Source of the DNA: Dyadobacter fanqingshengii
Lineage (GTDB): Bacteria; Bacteroidota; Bacteroidia; Cytophagales; Spirosomataceae
Assembly (NCBI RefSeq): GCF_023822005.2
Contig: NZ_CP098806.1
Coordinates: 1,178,001 to 1,242,000, forward strand
Length of the DNA: 64,000 nucleotides
Direction: 5' to 3'
Shown: positions 15,805 to 24,922 of the stretch, one piece after another
How positions within the stretch are numbered: the first letter of the stretch is position 1
How the letters are laid out: each line of letters begins with the position of its first letter
The notes under the pieces: generated by a model
Database searches by the model: none
What the model was told of the DNA's origin: nothing
Seen by the model: only the letters and a program-made list of their open reading frames with translations
Program-made: the position numbers and the translations under genes

Positions 15805-17611
15805 GCGGTTTCGGGGTGGTTAGCGTATTTATTTTGAAGATGGAGACCTTATATTTAGTTCGGTTGAGTGGATTTCTGGTGGCAAGCGGGAATGTTTTTG
15901 GTCCCGATACAAATGAAGCATTGATAGCAGCCTGCAATTGCGCGGTGCCGTTTTCCGGTAAAACAATGTAATCTATGTGATACTCAGCTAACTTTTTGCG
16001 AAGCGCCTGCACTTCCAGAGGTTTTTCCAATGACGTGAAAACGAGATACTCCCAGGGGAAAAATGGTCTGGGCAGGAAGGCGCGTGAGCGGTTGCTGGTG
16101 GCAATGTGTGCGTGGGCGGGCAGCGTCTCATTTAGCCAGATGCTTTCTGCGTAGCCGTTGGCTGAATTTGTCAACACCTTGGTTCTCAGTGCGTCGGAAA
16201 AGAGGGAAGGGGCAAGTGCATACAATCCTAATGCAACAAATGGAGCCATGCAAAACATTTGTGCGCTTAATAGCCAGGTGAAATATTTGAAGTTTTTGGC
16301 ATGTCCATAGGCGGTAATGAACAGCGGAATAAGCCATAATAACGGCTCCATCAGAAAGCGCGAGGACAATTGGCTTACGAAGCAAATCGCCAAAAGCAGG
16401 AATATAATGCTGGTGATTTCAGGTTTGGCTCTCTTAAACAGGAAGGGTAAAAATCCAAAAATAATCACGCTTGTACCCAGGATTGTGGATACTTTGCCTG
16501 CGCTATCAGTCAGCAACAGGTTTGCAGGAAAGGGAAAAGACGATTCCCGGAAGTTTTTGATATAATGATGAAATCTTTTCACCACCGGATCGGGCTCATT
16601 GAACAGGCCTTCCAGCAACGGAGAAAAGGGATCGCCGAAATGCATCCATCGGAAAAGCAGTTGAGGGCCAAGGACTAATGATGCAAGCAATGCAAAACTG
16701 ACAGTTATTTTCCACAGCGAAATGTCCTTTGGACGCTTCATTAAAAATAAAACAACCAGCGCCGCAATGCTAAGCAGAAACGAATACTTAATGCCTGCTG
16801 CAAACAGCATTGCAAGCATGAGTAATCGTATGCGGCTCAGCGTCAAATTTCTGGAATTGCTGATAAAAAGGAAACAAACCGTTGTGCAAAGAATGCCCGT
16901 GAGCTGATGTTTTTGATTTGGTAAAAGAAATAATAATGTAGGGATTCCTGCCAGAGAAAGGCAAATCGTAAGCTTATGCGCTGCTATGACCCGGGCCGAA
17001 AGCGCGCGCAATGTGTGCAGTAATGCGATCATTTGGACCAATGCGCCGAGCTGGGGACACCCGTTGGCAACGCCCAGTAAATTGATCATTTCCCCAAACC
17101 CCGCCAGCCTGTAATGCAAATGGTCGCGGTTGAACCAGAGACTGCCTTTCTGTAAGATCTCAACGGGCAACGCGAGATGATAATTCAATGAATCGGAATC
17201 GGTCGGGACGGTGAGGGATAGTAAAAAATAACCACCCAGGATAGCAAATAATGTGCATGCTGTGAAAAATTCGAAGGACCGAAGTGCTTGAAACGCAGCC
17301 CATTTCCGATTGACACTACTCAAAAGTTCGTCACGCCTGCGCATAGCAAGGAAGATTCCACAAAGGATAATTCCCCAGCAAATCACTTTGAGCAAAAACA
17401 CCGAAACCAATGCAAAAAGGCCGATTAACCAGATCAACCACGATAGCGCAAGAAGGCCGGCAAAGAAATATAGCGCGCTCTGAACAGGTTCTGTTGATTT
17501 GAAAACCCGCTTTCCAATATCATCGCTGATGATCGCCAAACTCATTCCCAGCGTCAGCGTGAGTAAAACGGAGAGTGGAGACGAGATAAAATAGGCGTTC
17601 AGCGAATTCAT
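15800..17611 (-). CDS. Multi-spanning GT-C-like membrane protein
   Basis: 603 residues with about ten hydrophobic segments. The first large periplasmic loop starts TVPTDSDSLNYHLALP, the acidic residue plus YH pattern seen near the first loop of GT-C glycosyltransferases (ArnT/PMT/RgtA-like). The C-terminal 100 residues form a soluble, probably periplasmic domain. Likely transfers a sugar from a lipid-linked donor, but donor and acceptor are unknown. It starts 19 nt after a lipoprotein gene, so the two are co-transcribed. Its last residues (TTPKPH) and stop lie on DNA shared with the response-regulator relic, so the natural C-terminus may have been changed by the rearrangement. Confidence 0.7.
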   Translation of the reverse strand: MNSLNAYFISSPLSVLLTLTLGMSLAIISDDIGKRVFKSTEPVQSALYFFAGLLALSWLIWLIGLFALVSVFLLKVICWGIILCGIFLAMRRRDELLSSVNRKWAAFQALRSFEFFTACTLFAILGGYFLLSLTVPTDSDSLNYHLALPVEILQKGSLWFNRDHLHYRLAGFGEMINLLGVANGCPQLGALVQMIALLHTLRALSARVIAAHKLTICLSLAGIPTLLFLLPNQKHQLTGILCTTVCFLFISNSRNLTLSRIRLLMLAMLFAAGIKYSFLLSIAALVVLFLMKRPKDISLWKITVSFALLASLVLGPQLLFRWMHFGDPFSPLLEGLFNEPDPVVKRFHHYIKNFRESSFPFPANLLLTDSAGKVSTILGTSVIIFGFLPFLFKRAKPEITSIIFLLLAICFVSQLSSRFLMEPLLWLIPLFITAYGHAKNFKYFTWLLSAQMFCMAPFVALGLYALAPSLFSDALRTKVLTNSANGYAESIWLNETLPAHAHIATSNRSRAFLPRPFFPWEYLVFTSLEKPLEVQALRKKLAEYHIDYIVLPENGTAQLQAAINASFVSGPKTFPLATRNPLNRTKYKVSIFKINTLTTPKPH

Positions 17612-17630
17612 GAATCATTTTTTAAGCACG

Positions 17631-18437
17631 TTACCGGCATTTATACTGCATATCCAGCGCCCGGCGATTGGAGTAAAATCCGTCGTTGGGATAGCCGTTT
17701 GGATTGTAGTTGAATGTGTAATCCAACACGACAATCTTTCCGGTAACAGGGTAGGTCATAGTGACTTTTGTCCTGTTATTGGTGGAAAGCAAATGTTCCT
17801 GGTCGTCAAAAAAAGCTCCCTGGATCGTATAGAGCTTTTTGAACGGGTTTGGGTTGTTGTCGTATTGGTATTCGTTTACGGAAATGAGCTCGTTTTGGTT
17901 GGAAAATCTCTTTAATGTGACAAGATTTCCTTTCGCATCGATATTCAGCTCAATGTAATCGTAGTCTCTCTCCACGTAGTTTTTTGGGTCGTCCGCATTA
18001 CCGGTCCGCTCGAAAAGGCTTCTTTTTACCCGAACTATCCTGCCATTAGCCCACTCTATATGCACTCTTTGGCGGGGAATCGTTTTCTTTTCATGCCAGG
18101 TTTTTTGGGATAAAAGACCTTCGCTGTCGTATTCAAAACGGACAACATTTTCATTGTCGGACTGGCTGATCGCGGACGGTTTTTCCTCGTTGTAGTAGTA
18201 ACTGATCGTGCTCGATAATTTTGTTGTGTCACCAAAATAGCCGGTGTAGGCATAAGTTGTCCCGGAAATGAGGTTTTGCTTGTTGTAATTGATTACCATT
18301 TTCGCGCCGCTGCCAGTGGTGTCGGTTACATAGCTGATGAGCTGGCACGGTTCGGTTTCGACGGGCGTTTTGTCAGCGTCTTTGTCTTTGCAAGCCATAA
18401 AGAGCAATGGAATGACAACAAGCAAAAATGGTTTCAT
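17631..18437 (-). CDS. Lipoprotein with YD-repeat-like strands
   Basis: 268 residues from the ATG at 18437, giving MKPFLLVVIPLLFMAC|KDKD, a clear lipoprotein signal; the open frame upstream to 18500 adds a second hydrophobic stretch and is unlikely. The mature part has repeating strands that resemble Rhs/YD repeats (YYYNEEKPSAISQSDN, VRFEYDSEGLLSQKTWHEK, YDYIELNIDAKGNLVTLKRF). Such DUF4595-like lipoproteins are common in Bacteroidota with unknown role. It precedes the GT-C-like gene and is divergent from the MFS gene. Confidence 0.8.
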   Translation of the reverse strand: MKPFLLVVIPLLFMACKDKDADKTPVETEPCQLISYVTDTTGSGAKMVINYNKQNLISGTTYAYTGYFGDTTKLSSTISYYYNEEKPSAISQSDNENVVRFEYDSEGLLSQKTWHEKKTIPRQRVHIEWANGRIVRVKRSLFERTGNADDPKNYVERDYDYIELNIDAKGNLVTLKRFSNQNELISVNEYQYDNNPNPFKKLYTIQGAFFDDQEHLLSTNNRTKVTMTYPVTGKIVVLDYTFNYNPNGYPNDGFYSNRRALDMQYKCR

Positions 18438-18617
18438 TTGCGGCGAAATTTGGCTTGATGAAGTTAATACACAATTGGTTAACAAAGACAGGAAGCCCAT
18501 CTATTTACCATTCCCAAACTATTGAAAAAACGACGATGGTCGCCTAAGATAGTATAATCCCGGATTTTGGGCCTTACCACTATTTACGAAAATATTTTAA
18601 GTCCAGATTACGAACGC

Positions 18618-19883
18618 ATGAAACCACAATTGGCCCAGGCAAGATGGTATCGGATCATCCCGATTGTTTTTGTAACATATAGTCTTGCTTACCTGGACAG
18701 GGCCAATTTTGGTTTCGCGGTTGCAGGCGGAATGGCCGGTGACCTGAACATTACGCCCAACACATCGACATTACTCAGCTCGCTTTTTTTTCTCGGCTAT
18801 TTCTTTTTTCAGATCCCGGGCGCACAATATGCAGCGCATAAGGCGGCTAAGAAGCTGATATTCATTTCACTGATCTGCTGGGGGGCATTAGCAGCGGCCA
18901 CGGGAATGGTGAATGACACGACCACGCTGATCGTGATCCGCTTCATGCTCGGCGTGGTGGAAAGCGCCGTGATGCCTGCCATGCTTATTTTGCTAAGCCA
19001 ATGGTTTACCAAAGAAGAACGCTCCCGGGCTAATACATTTCTGATCCTGGGTAACCCCGTTACGGTGCTTTGGATGTCGGTTTTATCCGGTTATCTGATT
19101 GATTCCATGGGCTGGCGGTGGATGTTTATCATTCAGGGATTGCCAGGAATTCTTTGGGCTTTTATTTGGTGGAAACTCATTGACGAGCGTCCTATGGATG
19201 CCAAATGGGTTTCGGAGGATGACAAAACGGAGTTGGAAAAACGTTTGCAGGAAGAACAGGTTGGCATAAAACCCGTCAAGAACTATGCGGAAGCATTTAG
19301 ATCCAGAAAGGTGATTTTGTTGTCGCTCCAATATCTTTTGTGGAGCGTGGGAGTTTACGGGTTTGTCATGTGGCTGCCGTCGATCATAAAGGCGGCACCT
19401 GATATGAGCATGGTCACCACCGGTTGGTTATCCTCTGTTCCGTATCTGCTTGCTGTGATCGGAATGCTGAGTGCGTCTTATTTTTCGGATAAGTCGGGTA
19501 ACAGGAAATTGTTTATATGGCCTTTTTTGCTGATCGCGGCCGTATGTTTATATGCTACGGTATGGCTGGGGCCCGAAAAGTTCTGGCTGTCGTATGTGCT
19601 GCTGGTCATTGCGGGAGGCGCATTGTACACGCCATATGGGCCGTTTTTTGCTGCTATCGCGGATGCTTTGCCAAAAAATGTAATCGGCGGGGCGATTGGT
19701 CTTATCAACAGTCTGGGCGCATTGGGCTCTTTTGCCGGATCTTATCTGGTGGGTTATCTCAATAGTGAAACAGGGAATTTCAATGCTTCCTATATTTTAA
19801 TGTCCGGCGCGTTGGTTCTTGCTACAATCATTACATTGGTTGTCATTCCGGCTCCGAAAAAACTGCCCGTCCCAGCCGTTTAA
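18618..19883 (+). CDS. Major facilitator transporter, anion:cation symporter family
   Basis: 421 residues from the ATG at 18618 (MKPQLAQARW); earlier codons from 18567 are not needed. Twelve membrane helices. The first helix carries YLDRANFGFA, a hallmark of the ACS family (hexuronate, phthalate, tartrate and related organic anions), and MFS signature loops occur at FSDKSGNRK and near RFMLGVVESAVMPAM. It imports a carboxylated substrate by proton symport; the substrate is not readable. The gene overlaps the stop of the convergent MOSC gene by 4 nt. Confidence 0.88.
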   Translation: MKPQLAQARWYRIIPIVFVTYSLAYLDRANFGFAVAGGMAGDLNITPNTSTLLSSLFFLGYFFFQIPGAQYAAHKAAKKLIFISLICWGALAAATGMVNDTTTLIVIRFMLGVVESAVMPAMLILLSQWFTKEERSRANTFLILGNPVTVLWMSVLSGYLIDSMGWRWMFIIQGLPGILWAFIWWKLIDERPMDAKWVSEDDKTELEKRLQEEQVGIKPVKNYAEAFRSRKVILLSLQYLLWSVGVYGFVMWLPSIIKAAPDMSMVTTGWLSSVPYLLAVIGMLSASYFSDKSGNRKLFIWPFLLIAAVCLYATVWLGPEKFWLSYVLLVIAGGALYTPYGPFFAAIADALPKNVIGGAIGLINSLGALGSFAGSYLVGYLNSETGNFNASYILMSGALVLATIITLVVIPAPKKLPVPAV

Positions 19884-20674
19884 AGAAGCGTTATGCTGTC
19901 GCCTTCCCGCACAATGCCGCTCTCGAGTCCGACGACATTTTGACCGAAAAAGATTTCTTTGCCTTCCTTGCGATAACTCGATAACATTTTAAGCGTCTCA
20001 GGACTTTTTATCCCCGTTTTCGGGTCAATGTTGACCATCACACAGCGCTCGCAAGGCTTGGTTACCTGGAAACGTGTATCTCCGATCGTTATGGTGTTCC
20101 ACAGGTCTTCCTCAAATGGCGCGGTGCCTGTAATGACGAAGTTTGGCCGGAAGCGCTTCATTTCAACGGATTGAGAAAGTTTACTGTTTAAATCGTCCAG
20201 GGAAGCCTGGGATATGAGGAGGAACGGGAAGTCATCCGCGAAACTGACTGTGTGGTCTGTTCCGGCGTACAATGGGTTCATTCTTCGCTGCGTGCCTGTG
20301 GTCATTTCTACAATGCGCACAATCTTGCCGAGCCGCTCGCTTAACCATTCATCCGCCAGGTTTGAAACCGTTCTCGCCGAAACGATGTCGTTCCAGATCT
20401 TCACTTCAATGTCAACATCATCCTCACGTTCAAAAGGAACAAGTATTTGATTGACAGGATCATAACGGTGGGAGATTAGCAATCCATCATCCGAAAATGC
20501 GACGTCCAGCAACGCCATCTGGGCATTTGTACGCTGGGTAAGAAAAGTGCCTTTTTCATCCACCACCAGCCAGCGCCGGTCATGTTGTAAACCACGTTCT
20601 TCGGCAAGCGATTCTTTCAAACGGATTCCCCCTAGGGACTTCACAGGGTAAACCCATATTTCTGATAAAATCAT
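19880..20674 (-). CDS. MOSC domain protein (YcbX-like)
   Basis: 264 residues from the ATG at 20674 (MILSEIWVYPVKSLGGIRL), which starts the MOSC N-terminal beta-barrel cleanly; codons back to 20761 look non-coding. The C-terminal MOSC domain holds the conserved Cys in TKPCERCVMVNIDPKTG. By family, these proteins bind or transfer sulfur for molybdenum-cofactor enzymes, or reduce N-hydroxylated compounds. No ferredoxin domain is attached, unlike E. coli YcbX. The coding end overlaps the MFS stop by 4 nt. Confidence 0.87.
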   Translation of the reverse strand: MILSEIWVYPVKSLGGIRLKESLAEERGLQHDRRWLVVDEKGTFLTQRTNAQMALLDVAFSDDGLLISHRYDPVNQILVPFEREDDVDIEVKIWNDIVSARTVSNLADEWLSERLGKIVRIVEMTTGTQRRMNPLYAGTDHTVSFADDFPFLLISQASLDDLNSKLSQSVEMKRFRPNFVITGTAPFEEDLWNTITIGDTRFQVTKPCERCVMVNIDPKTGIKSPETLKMLSSYRKEGKEIFFGQNVVGLESGIVREGDSITLL

Positions 20675-20820
20675 TGGCGAGAGATTATGGTGTCTGATCT
20701 GAAACTCGGTATAATGATGTGAATTAGGTAAAAAACCATTCCCAAAATGATATTGGTACAATTGTTTACTACATTCAAAAAAATAATCGGATTAATTTAC
20801 ACTTAACATTCTGTAAAGCA

Positions 20821-22527
20821 TTGAAGACGCGTATTGCCATCCTCGGCGGTGGCCCAAGTGCATTGTTTGTCTTAAAGAGATTTGTAGAAGCTGGTCAGAA
20901 AGACCTCGAAATACACATTTTTGAAAGTAAAAAACTGCTGGGTGCAGGAATGCCCTACAGTTATGAGGGCTCTAACCCGGAGCATGTTACCAATGTGTCC
21001 GATAACGAAATTCCGGAGATCGTAACCTCCATTGAAGAATGGATCCAGACTGTGCCCGAGGATGTGCTCATCCGGTTTGGGGTGGATAGGGACCGGTTTA
21101 ATGAAAACAAAGTGCTGCCAAGGTTGTTGTTTGGCCAGTATTTATCCGCGCAATTTGATTTACTGTTGAAAGAGGCTGGAAGGCTGGGCTTGCAGACGCA
21201 TGTGCACACAGGTTGCAGGGTGGTAGACATTATGGACGTTCCCGGCGAAAAGAAAGTAGATGTTGCCATTGAAAGGTCGGGCTTGTCGCGTTTTAACCGC
21301 GTCGTTATTTGCACCGGGCACAACTGGCCGGCCAAGCATGAAGGAACCATTCCCGGCTATTTTGATTCGCCATATCCGCCCGCAAAGCTAAAACTGCAAC
21401 TCAATCACCCCATTGCGATCAGAGGATCATCATTAACCGCCATTGATGCCATGCGCACGCTGGCCCGGAATAATGGGTCATTCCATACGGATGAGGATGG
21501 AAAAGTTGTGTTTACTCCCTCGGAAGAAAGTCCTGAATTTAAGCTGGTTATGCATTCCCGAAATGGGCTTTTGCCTGCGATCCGCTTCCATTTGGAGGAT
21601 CCGCTTCTTTCGGATGAGGCATTGCTGACCGAAGATGAAATTGAACAGAACAGGCACGAAAACGACGGTTTTCTTCAATTGGATTATATTTTCGAAAAAG
21701 CTTTTAAGGACCTGTTTCGGGAAAAAGATCCTAAGTTTTATGAACGCATCAAGGATCGGGGCATTGAGGAATTTGTGGAAATGATGATGGGAATGCGCGA
21801 GAAAATGGAGCCGTTCGCGCTTTTCCGGAAAGAATATGGCGAAGCCGAAAAATCGATCAGAAATGAGGAATCCATTCATTGGAAAGAGATTCTGGCGGTT
21901 TTAAGTTATGTGCTGAACTATCCCGCCAAATATATGTCCGCCGAAGACCGGTTGAGATTGCAGAAGGTTTTGATGCCACTGATTTCGATCGTGATTGCAT
22001 TTGTGCCGCAAAGCTCTGCCAAGGAAATGCTGGCGCTGGATGACGCCGGAAAACTGGAAGTTGTTTCGGTAGGAGATGATAGCCAGGTAGATCCGGAAAG
22101 CAAGGGCGGCGTTACGTATCGTTACAAAGACGAGTCCGGCGAATCGAAAGCCATTTATTACAATACATTCGTGGACTGCATTGGACAACCGCATTTGCCT
22201 TTCGAGAGCTTTCCATTTAAAAGCCTCATAGCGGAAGGAACGGTGCGTCCGGCGCATTTGAAATTCAGATCTTCAGCTGCTGGCGGTGCCGCAGTTGCGG
22301 ATGGGAATAAGGATGTTGAACAGACAGCCCGGGAAGATTTTTACCTGAAAGTGCCGGGTATCGCGATTACAGATAACTTTCAGGTTGTGTCGCGTTCGGG
22401 TGAGATTAACCACCGCATTTATATAATGGCTGTTCCTTATATCGGGGGCTATAACCCGGACTATTCCGGGCTTGACTTCTGTGAACAGGCCTCATCCACC
22501 ATTGTCGGCAGTATTTTAAAGGATTAG
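20821..22527 (+). CDS. FAD/NAD(P)-binding protein (NAD_binding_9 type)
   Basis: 568 residues from a TTG at 20821. The dinucleotide fold begins at residue 5 (IAILGGGPSALFVL), so a later start is not possible and no ATG exists just upstream. Residues 1-210 match the FAD-NAD(P)-binding_9 region (LGAGMPYSYEG, HVTNVSDNEIPE, VICTGHNWPAKHEG). A central helical insert is followed by a C-terminal part with FVDCIGQPHLPFESF and a final cofactor strand. Probably a flavoprotein oxidoreductase; reaction unknown. It is divergent from the MOSC gene across 146 nt. Confidence 0.8.
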   Translation: MKTRIAILGGGPSALFVLKRFVEAGQKDLEIHIFESKKLLGAGMPYSYEGSNPEHVTNVSDNEIPEIVTSIEEWIQTVPEDVLIRFGVDRDRFNENKVLPRLLFGQYLSAQFDLLLKEAGRLGLQTHVHTGCRVVDIMDVPGEKKVDVAIERSGLSRFNRVVICTGHNWPAKHEGTIPGYFDSPYPPAKLKLQLNHPIAIRGSSLTAIDAMRTLARNNGSFHTDEDGKVVFTPSEESPEFKLVMHSRNGLLPAIRFHLEDPLLSDEALLTEDEIEQNRHENDGFLQLDYIFEKAFKDLFREKDPKFYERIKDRGIEEFVEMMMGMREKMEPFALFRKEYGEAEKSIRNEESIHWKEILAVLSYVLNYPAKYMSAEDRLRLQKVLMPLISIVIAFVPQSSAKEMLALDDAGKLEVVSVGDDSQVDPESKGGVTYRYKDESGESKAIYYNTFVDCIGQPHLPFESFPFKSLIAEGTVRPAHLKFRSSAAGGAAVADGNKDVEQTAREDFYLKVPGIAITDNFQVVSRSGEINHRIYIMAVPYIGGYNPDYSGLDFCEQASSTIVGSILKD

Positions 22528-22624
22528 TTTGTGTGCCGGAGATATCATAGCAAACATTTTTTTGGACAAATAAGTATTTTATCAGCCGTCAATGCTTGTT
22601 CTTCAACAATAACCCAAATCTAAA

Positions 22625-23350
22625 ATGTTCAGACCCATTTTACTTGCCCTGCTGCTGAACTTTGCATTCATAAGTGCAAATTCACAAGCGCTTAATACGC
22701 TTTCCGCCACTGAAAAGAAGGATGGCTGGAAACTGCTGTTTGACGGAAAAGACCTTAAAGGCTGGCATGCATATGGCGGCAAAGAGGTAGGTTCTGCATG
22801 GATCATTGAACAGGGCGCGATCAAATTGAATGTCCCGGAGCGTGCCGGAAACAAAGCCAAAAACGGTGGCGACATTGTGATTGACGAAGTTGTTAGCGGG
22901 GATTTTGAGTTTAAGGCTGAATGGAAAGTGAGTAAATACGCTAACAGCGGCATTTTCTTTTTTGTCACAGAATCCCCTAAATATAAAAATATGCACAACA
23001 CTGGCCTGGAACTTCAAGTGATCGACGATAAGATTTACGAAGGCGCAAGAGAAAATACGCACCGGGCAAGCGACTTTTTTGGCATCGCAAATGCACGCTT
23101 ACGGGAAGGAAACCCGGAAGGTGAATGGAACAAGATTCATTTTATCGTAAAAAAGGGCAAGCTTACTGTTTACCAAAACGAGTTTATCGTGCAGGAACAC
23201 GACCTGAACAGCGCCGACTGGAAACAGAAAGTAGCCAACAGCGGACTGAAAGCAGCGCCCATTTCCACAGGTTCCTATGCCGGAAAAATCGGGTTGCAGG
23301 ATTGGGGAAGCACAGTTTGGTATCGAAACATTAAGCTGCGCAAACTTTGA
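22625..23350 (+). CDS. Exported DUF1080 protein (3-keto-disaccharide hydrolase family)
   Basis: 241 residues with a signal peptide (MFRPILLALLLNFAFISANSQA). The mature part is one DUF1080/PF06439 jelly-roll: it opens WKLLFDGKDLKGWHAYGG and contains FEFKAEWKVSKYANSGIFFFV, TGLELQVIDD and IGLQDWGSTVWYRNIKLRKL. Members act on 3-keto-glycosides or bind glycans in the periplasm. A secreted TIM-barrel isomerase of the kind often found with it lies 2 kb away (24.9 kb), which fits peripheral sugar degradation, though the two are not in one operon. Confidence 0.9.
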   Translation: MFRPILLALLLNFAFISANSQALNTLSATEKKDGWKLLFDGKDLKGWHAYGGKEVGSAWIIEQGAIKLNVPERAGNKAKNGGDIVIDEVVSGDFEFKAEWKVSKYANSGIFFFVTESPKYKNMHNTGLELQVIDDKIYEGARENTHRASDFFGIANARLREGNPEGEWNKIHFIVKKGKLTVYQNEFIVQEHDLNSADWKQKVANSGLKAAPISTGSYAGKIGLQDWGSTVWYRNIKLRKL

Positions 23351-23458
23351 TTTAGTCAGAAATGCTTTGCGCTTTGATCTTGTTTTGCACCAGGCAAAAG
23401 CTCAATCCCTTTGCCGTCTGCGTGGTTGCGAAAGATTGGGTTCAGCAGGAAAATTTGC

Positions 23459-24790
23459 TCAGGATCGTTTGAACCTGATCTTGTCATGTAGGTTTTGAGC
23501 AATCTTTTTTCCTTGGTTCTGGCCCGCATCACAAGTTTTGCGATAGTGAATGCCTCCATAAACACGTGAATTACCAGCCTCAATGGCTGCTTCCTCAAAC
23601 GAATTGAAGGACCGTGGCGCGAAACCCAGACGGTTATACGAGTTGTCGGTGAATTTGTATTGATCACCAAACAATAATGTTAGCGTTTGCGCTGCAGCCG
23701 CTGAAATAACCGCATGACCAGAGGGATATTCCGGATGTGGAGGCGTGACAATCAATGTGTTCCATTCCGGCTTATTCATCACAGTGCGGATATAGGTGAC
23801 AGGTCTCAATCCATTGTAACGATATTTTCCTTTAAAAATGCTGATCGCTGCCTCGGAGCATGCAATGCCTAGTTTTACATTTGCAACCACTGCCGTTTCC
23901 ATGTTGGATTTCTCTTTAATCAGCAATTGATTTAGGATAGAAAGCCAATGTGCACCGCCATAGCTTTTGCCATCAGGATCATCCGCCCAGAACAGGGCAA
24001 TGGATTTTTGTTCTGGTGTGAGGCTCTGCGAAATGTCATATACTTCTTTCACCTGTGCATAATAGGCGGAGCCCGGGTCGGTGGAATAGGGGATTGGTTT
24101 TTGCTCATCAGCATCTTCATCGCTTCCAATAAAAATGCAGCGGTTTTTGCCCCAGTTGGTCAGGGATGCAGGCATATTGGAAGGCGGCGTCGGCAGCCAC
24201 GCGCCTGCGATCGCCGGAATGTTGAAGGGGCTTTTATCATCATTCCCATCTGTTTTGGCCCAATTGAAAACGGCTTCTGCAATGCTTTTTCCAAATGCTG
24301 CGGATCTTGCCAATTCATCGGATTTGCTCACTTTCTGGTAGAGCAGGACATTCGCAGCTTCCAAAGAATCAATCGAAGCTTTGTTGGCTGGCGAGGTCAT
24401 CGGATAAAAGCTGCGGGTGATAGCGGCCATAGCAGCGTTTGCAGAGGCTGGCCAATAGTAAGTTTCACCTTTCTCTGCCGATGGGAGCGCTCCCAAACCA
24501 TTTAATTGGGATGCAATAGATTGATATTCAGGCATTCCGGCAACAACTGACTCGTAAAGGGTCACGCCTGTATATACACAACGGCGGAGCGTGACAGGTG
24601 GCGGAGCGGGCGTGGTTTGGGCTATTTTGAGTTGCAAGTTAACCCATGAAGTTACCGCGTCGGCAGGAAAAGAGGATACATCTTTTGGATGTTTAAAAGC
24701 TCCGGGATGAGCCCAAGCCGCACAAACTGAGCAGATTATTAGCCAAACAGAAATCGTAATGGCGTGGCGGGATTGTAGACATTGCTTCAT
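23459..24790 (-). CDS. Vanadium-dependent haloperoxidase/PAP2-type phosphatase
   Basis: 443 residues from the ATG at 24790 (MKQCLQSRHA), followed by a signal segment (ITISVWLIICSVCAAWA). The vanadate/phosphate site motifs appear in order: YNGLRPVTYIR, PEYPSGHAVISAAAA with its His, and NSRVYGGIHYRKTCDAG. This long helical form (PSGH near residue 365) is the vanadium-haloperoxidase-related branch of PAP2 and not a lipid phosphatase: it has no membrane helices after the signal. Reaction (halide oxidation or phosphatase) cannot be decided from sequence. It is convergent with the DUF1080 gene across 108 nt, in which I see no terminator. Confidence 0.85.
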   Translation of the reverse strand: MKQCLQSRHAITISVWLIICSVCAAWAHPGAFKHPKDVSSFPADAVTSWVNLQLKIAQTTPAPPPVTLRRCVYTGVTLYESVVAGMPEYQSIASQLNGLGALPSAEKGETYYWPASANAAMAAITRSFYPMTSPANKASIDSLEAANVLLYQKVSKSDELARSAAFGKSIAEAVFNWAKTDGNDDKSPFNIPAIAGAWLPTPPSNMPASLTNWGKNRCIFIGSDEDADEQKPIPYSTDPGSAYYAQVKEVYDISQSLTPEQKSIALFWADDPDGKSYGGAHWLSILNQLLIKEKSNMETAVVANVKLGIACSEAAISIFKGKYRYNGLRPVTYIRTVMNKPEWNTLIVTPPHPEYPSGHAVISAAAAQTLTLLFGDQYKFTDNSYNRLGFAPRSFNSFEEAAIEAGNSRVYGGIHYRKTCDAGQNQGKKIAQNLHDKIRFKRS

Positions 24791-24922
24791 TTGACATATT
24801 AGTTTGTGATAAACCAATTTACAGTAATTATCACATCAGACCTATGACCGGTTAGGGGAAATCAGGCAGATATTTATTTACCGTAAATGGTTCACAACCA
24901 GATGGTCAGAAGCGGGCAAAGC

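Noticed and set aside
23356..23458. Possible frameshifted extension of the haloperoxidase-like protein
   Set aside because: A second frame stays open past the stop, but the annotated frame already contains the complete C-terminal helix, and the extension has no family similarity that I can see.
23948..24505. 185-residue plus-strand frame over the haloperoxidase-like gene
   Set aside because: Shadow of the minus-strand gene, whose active-site motifs are in the other frame.
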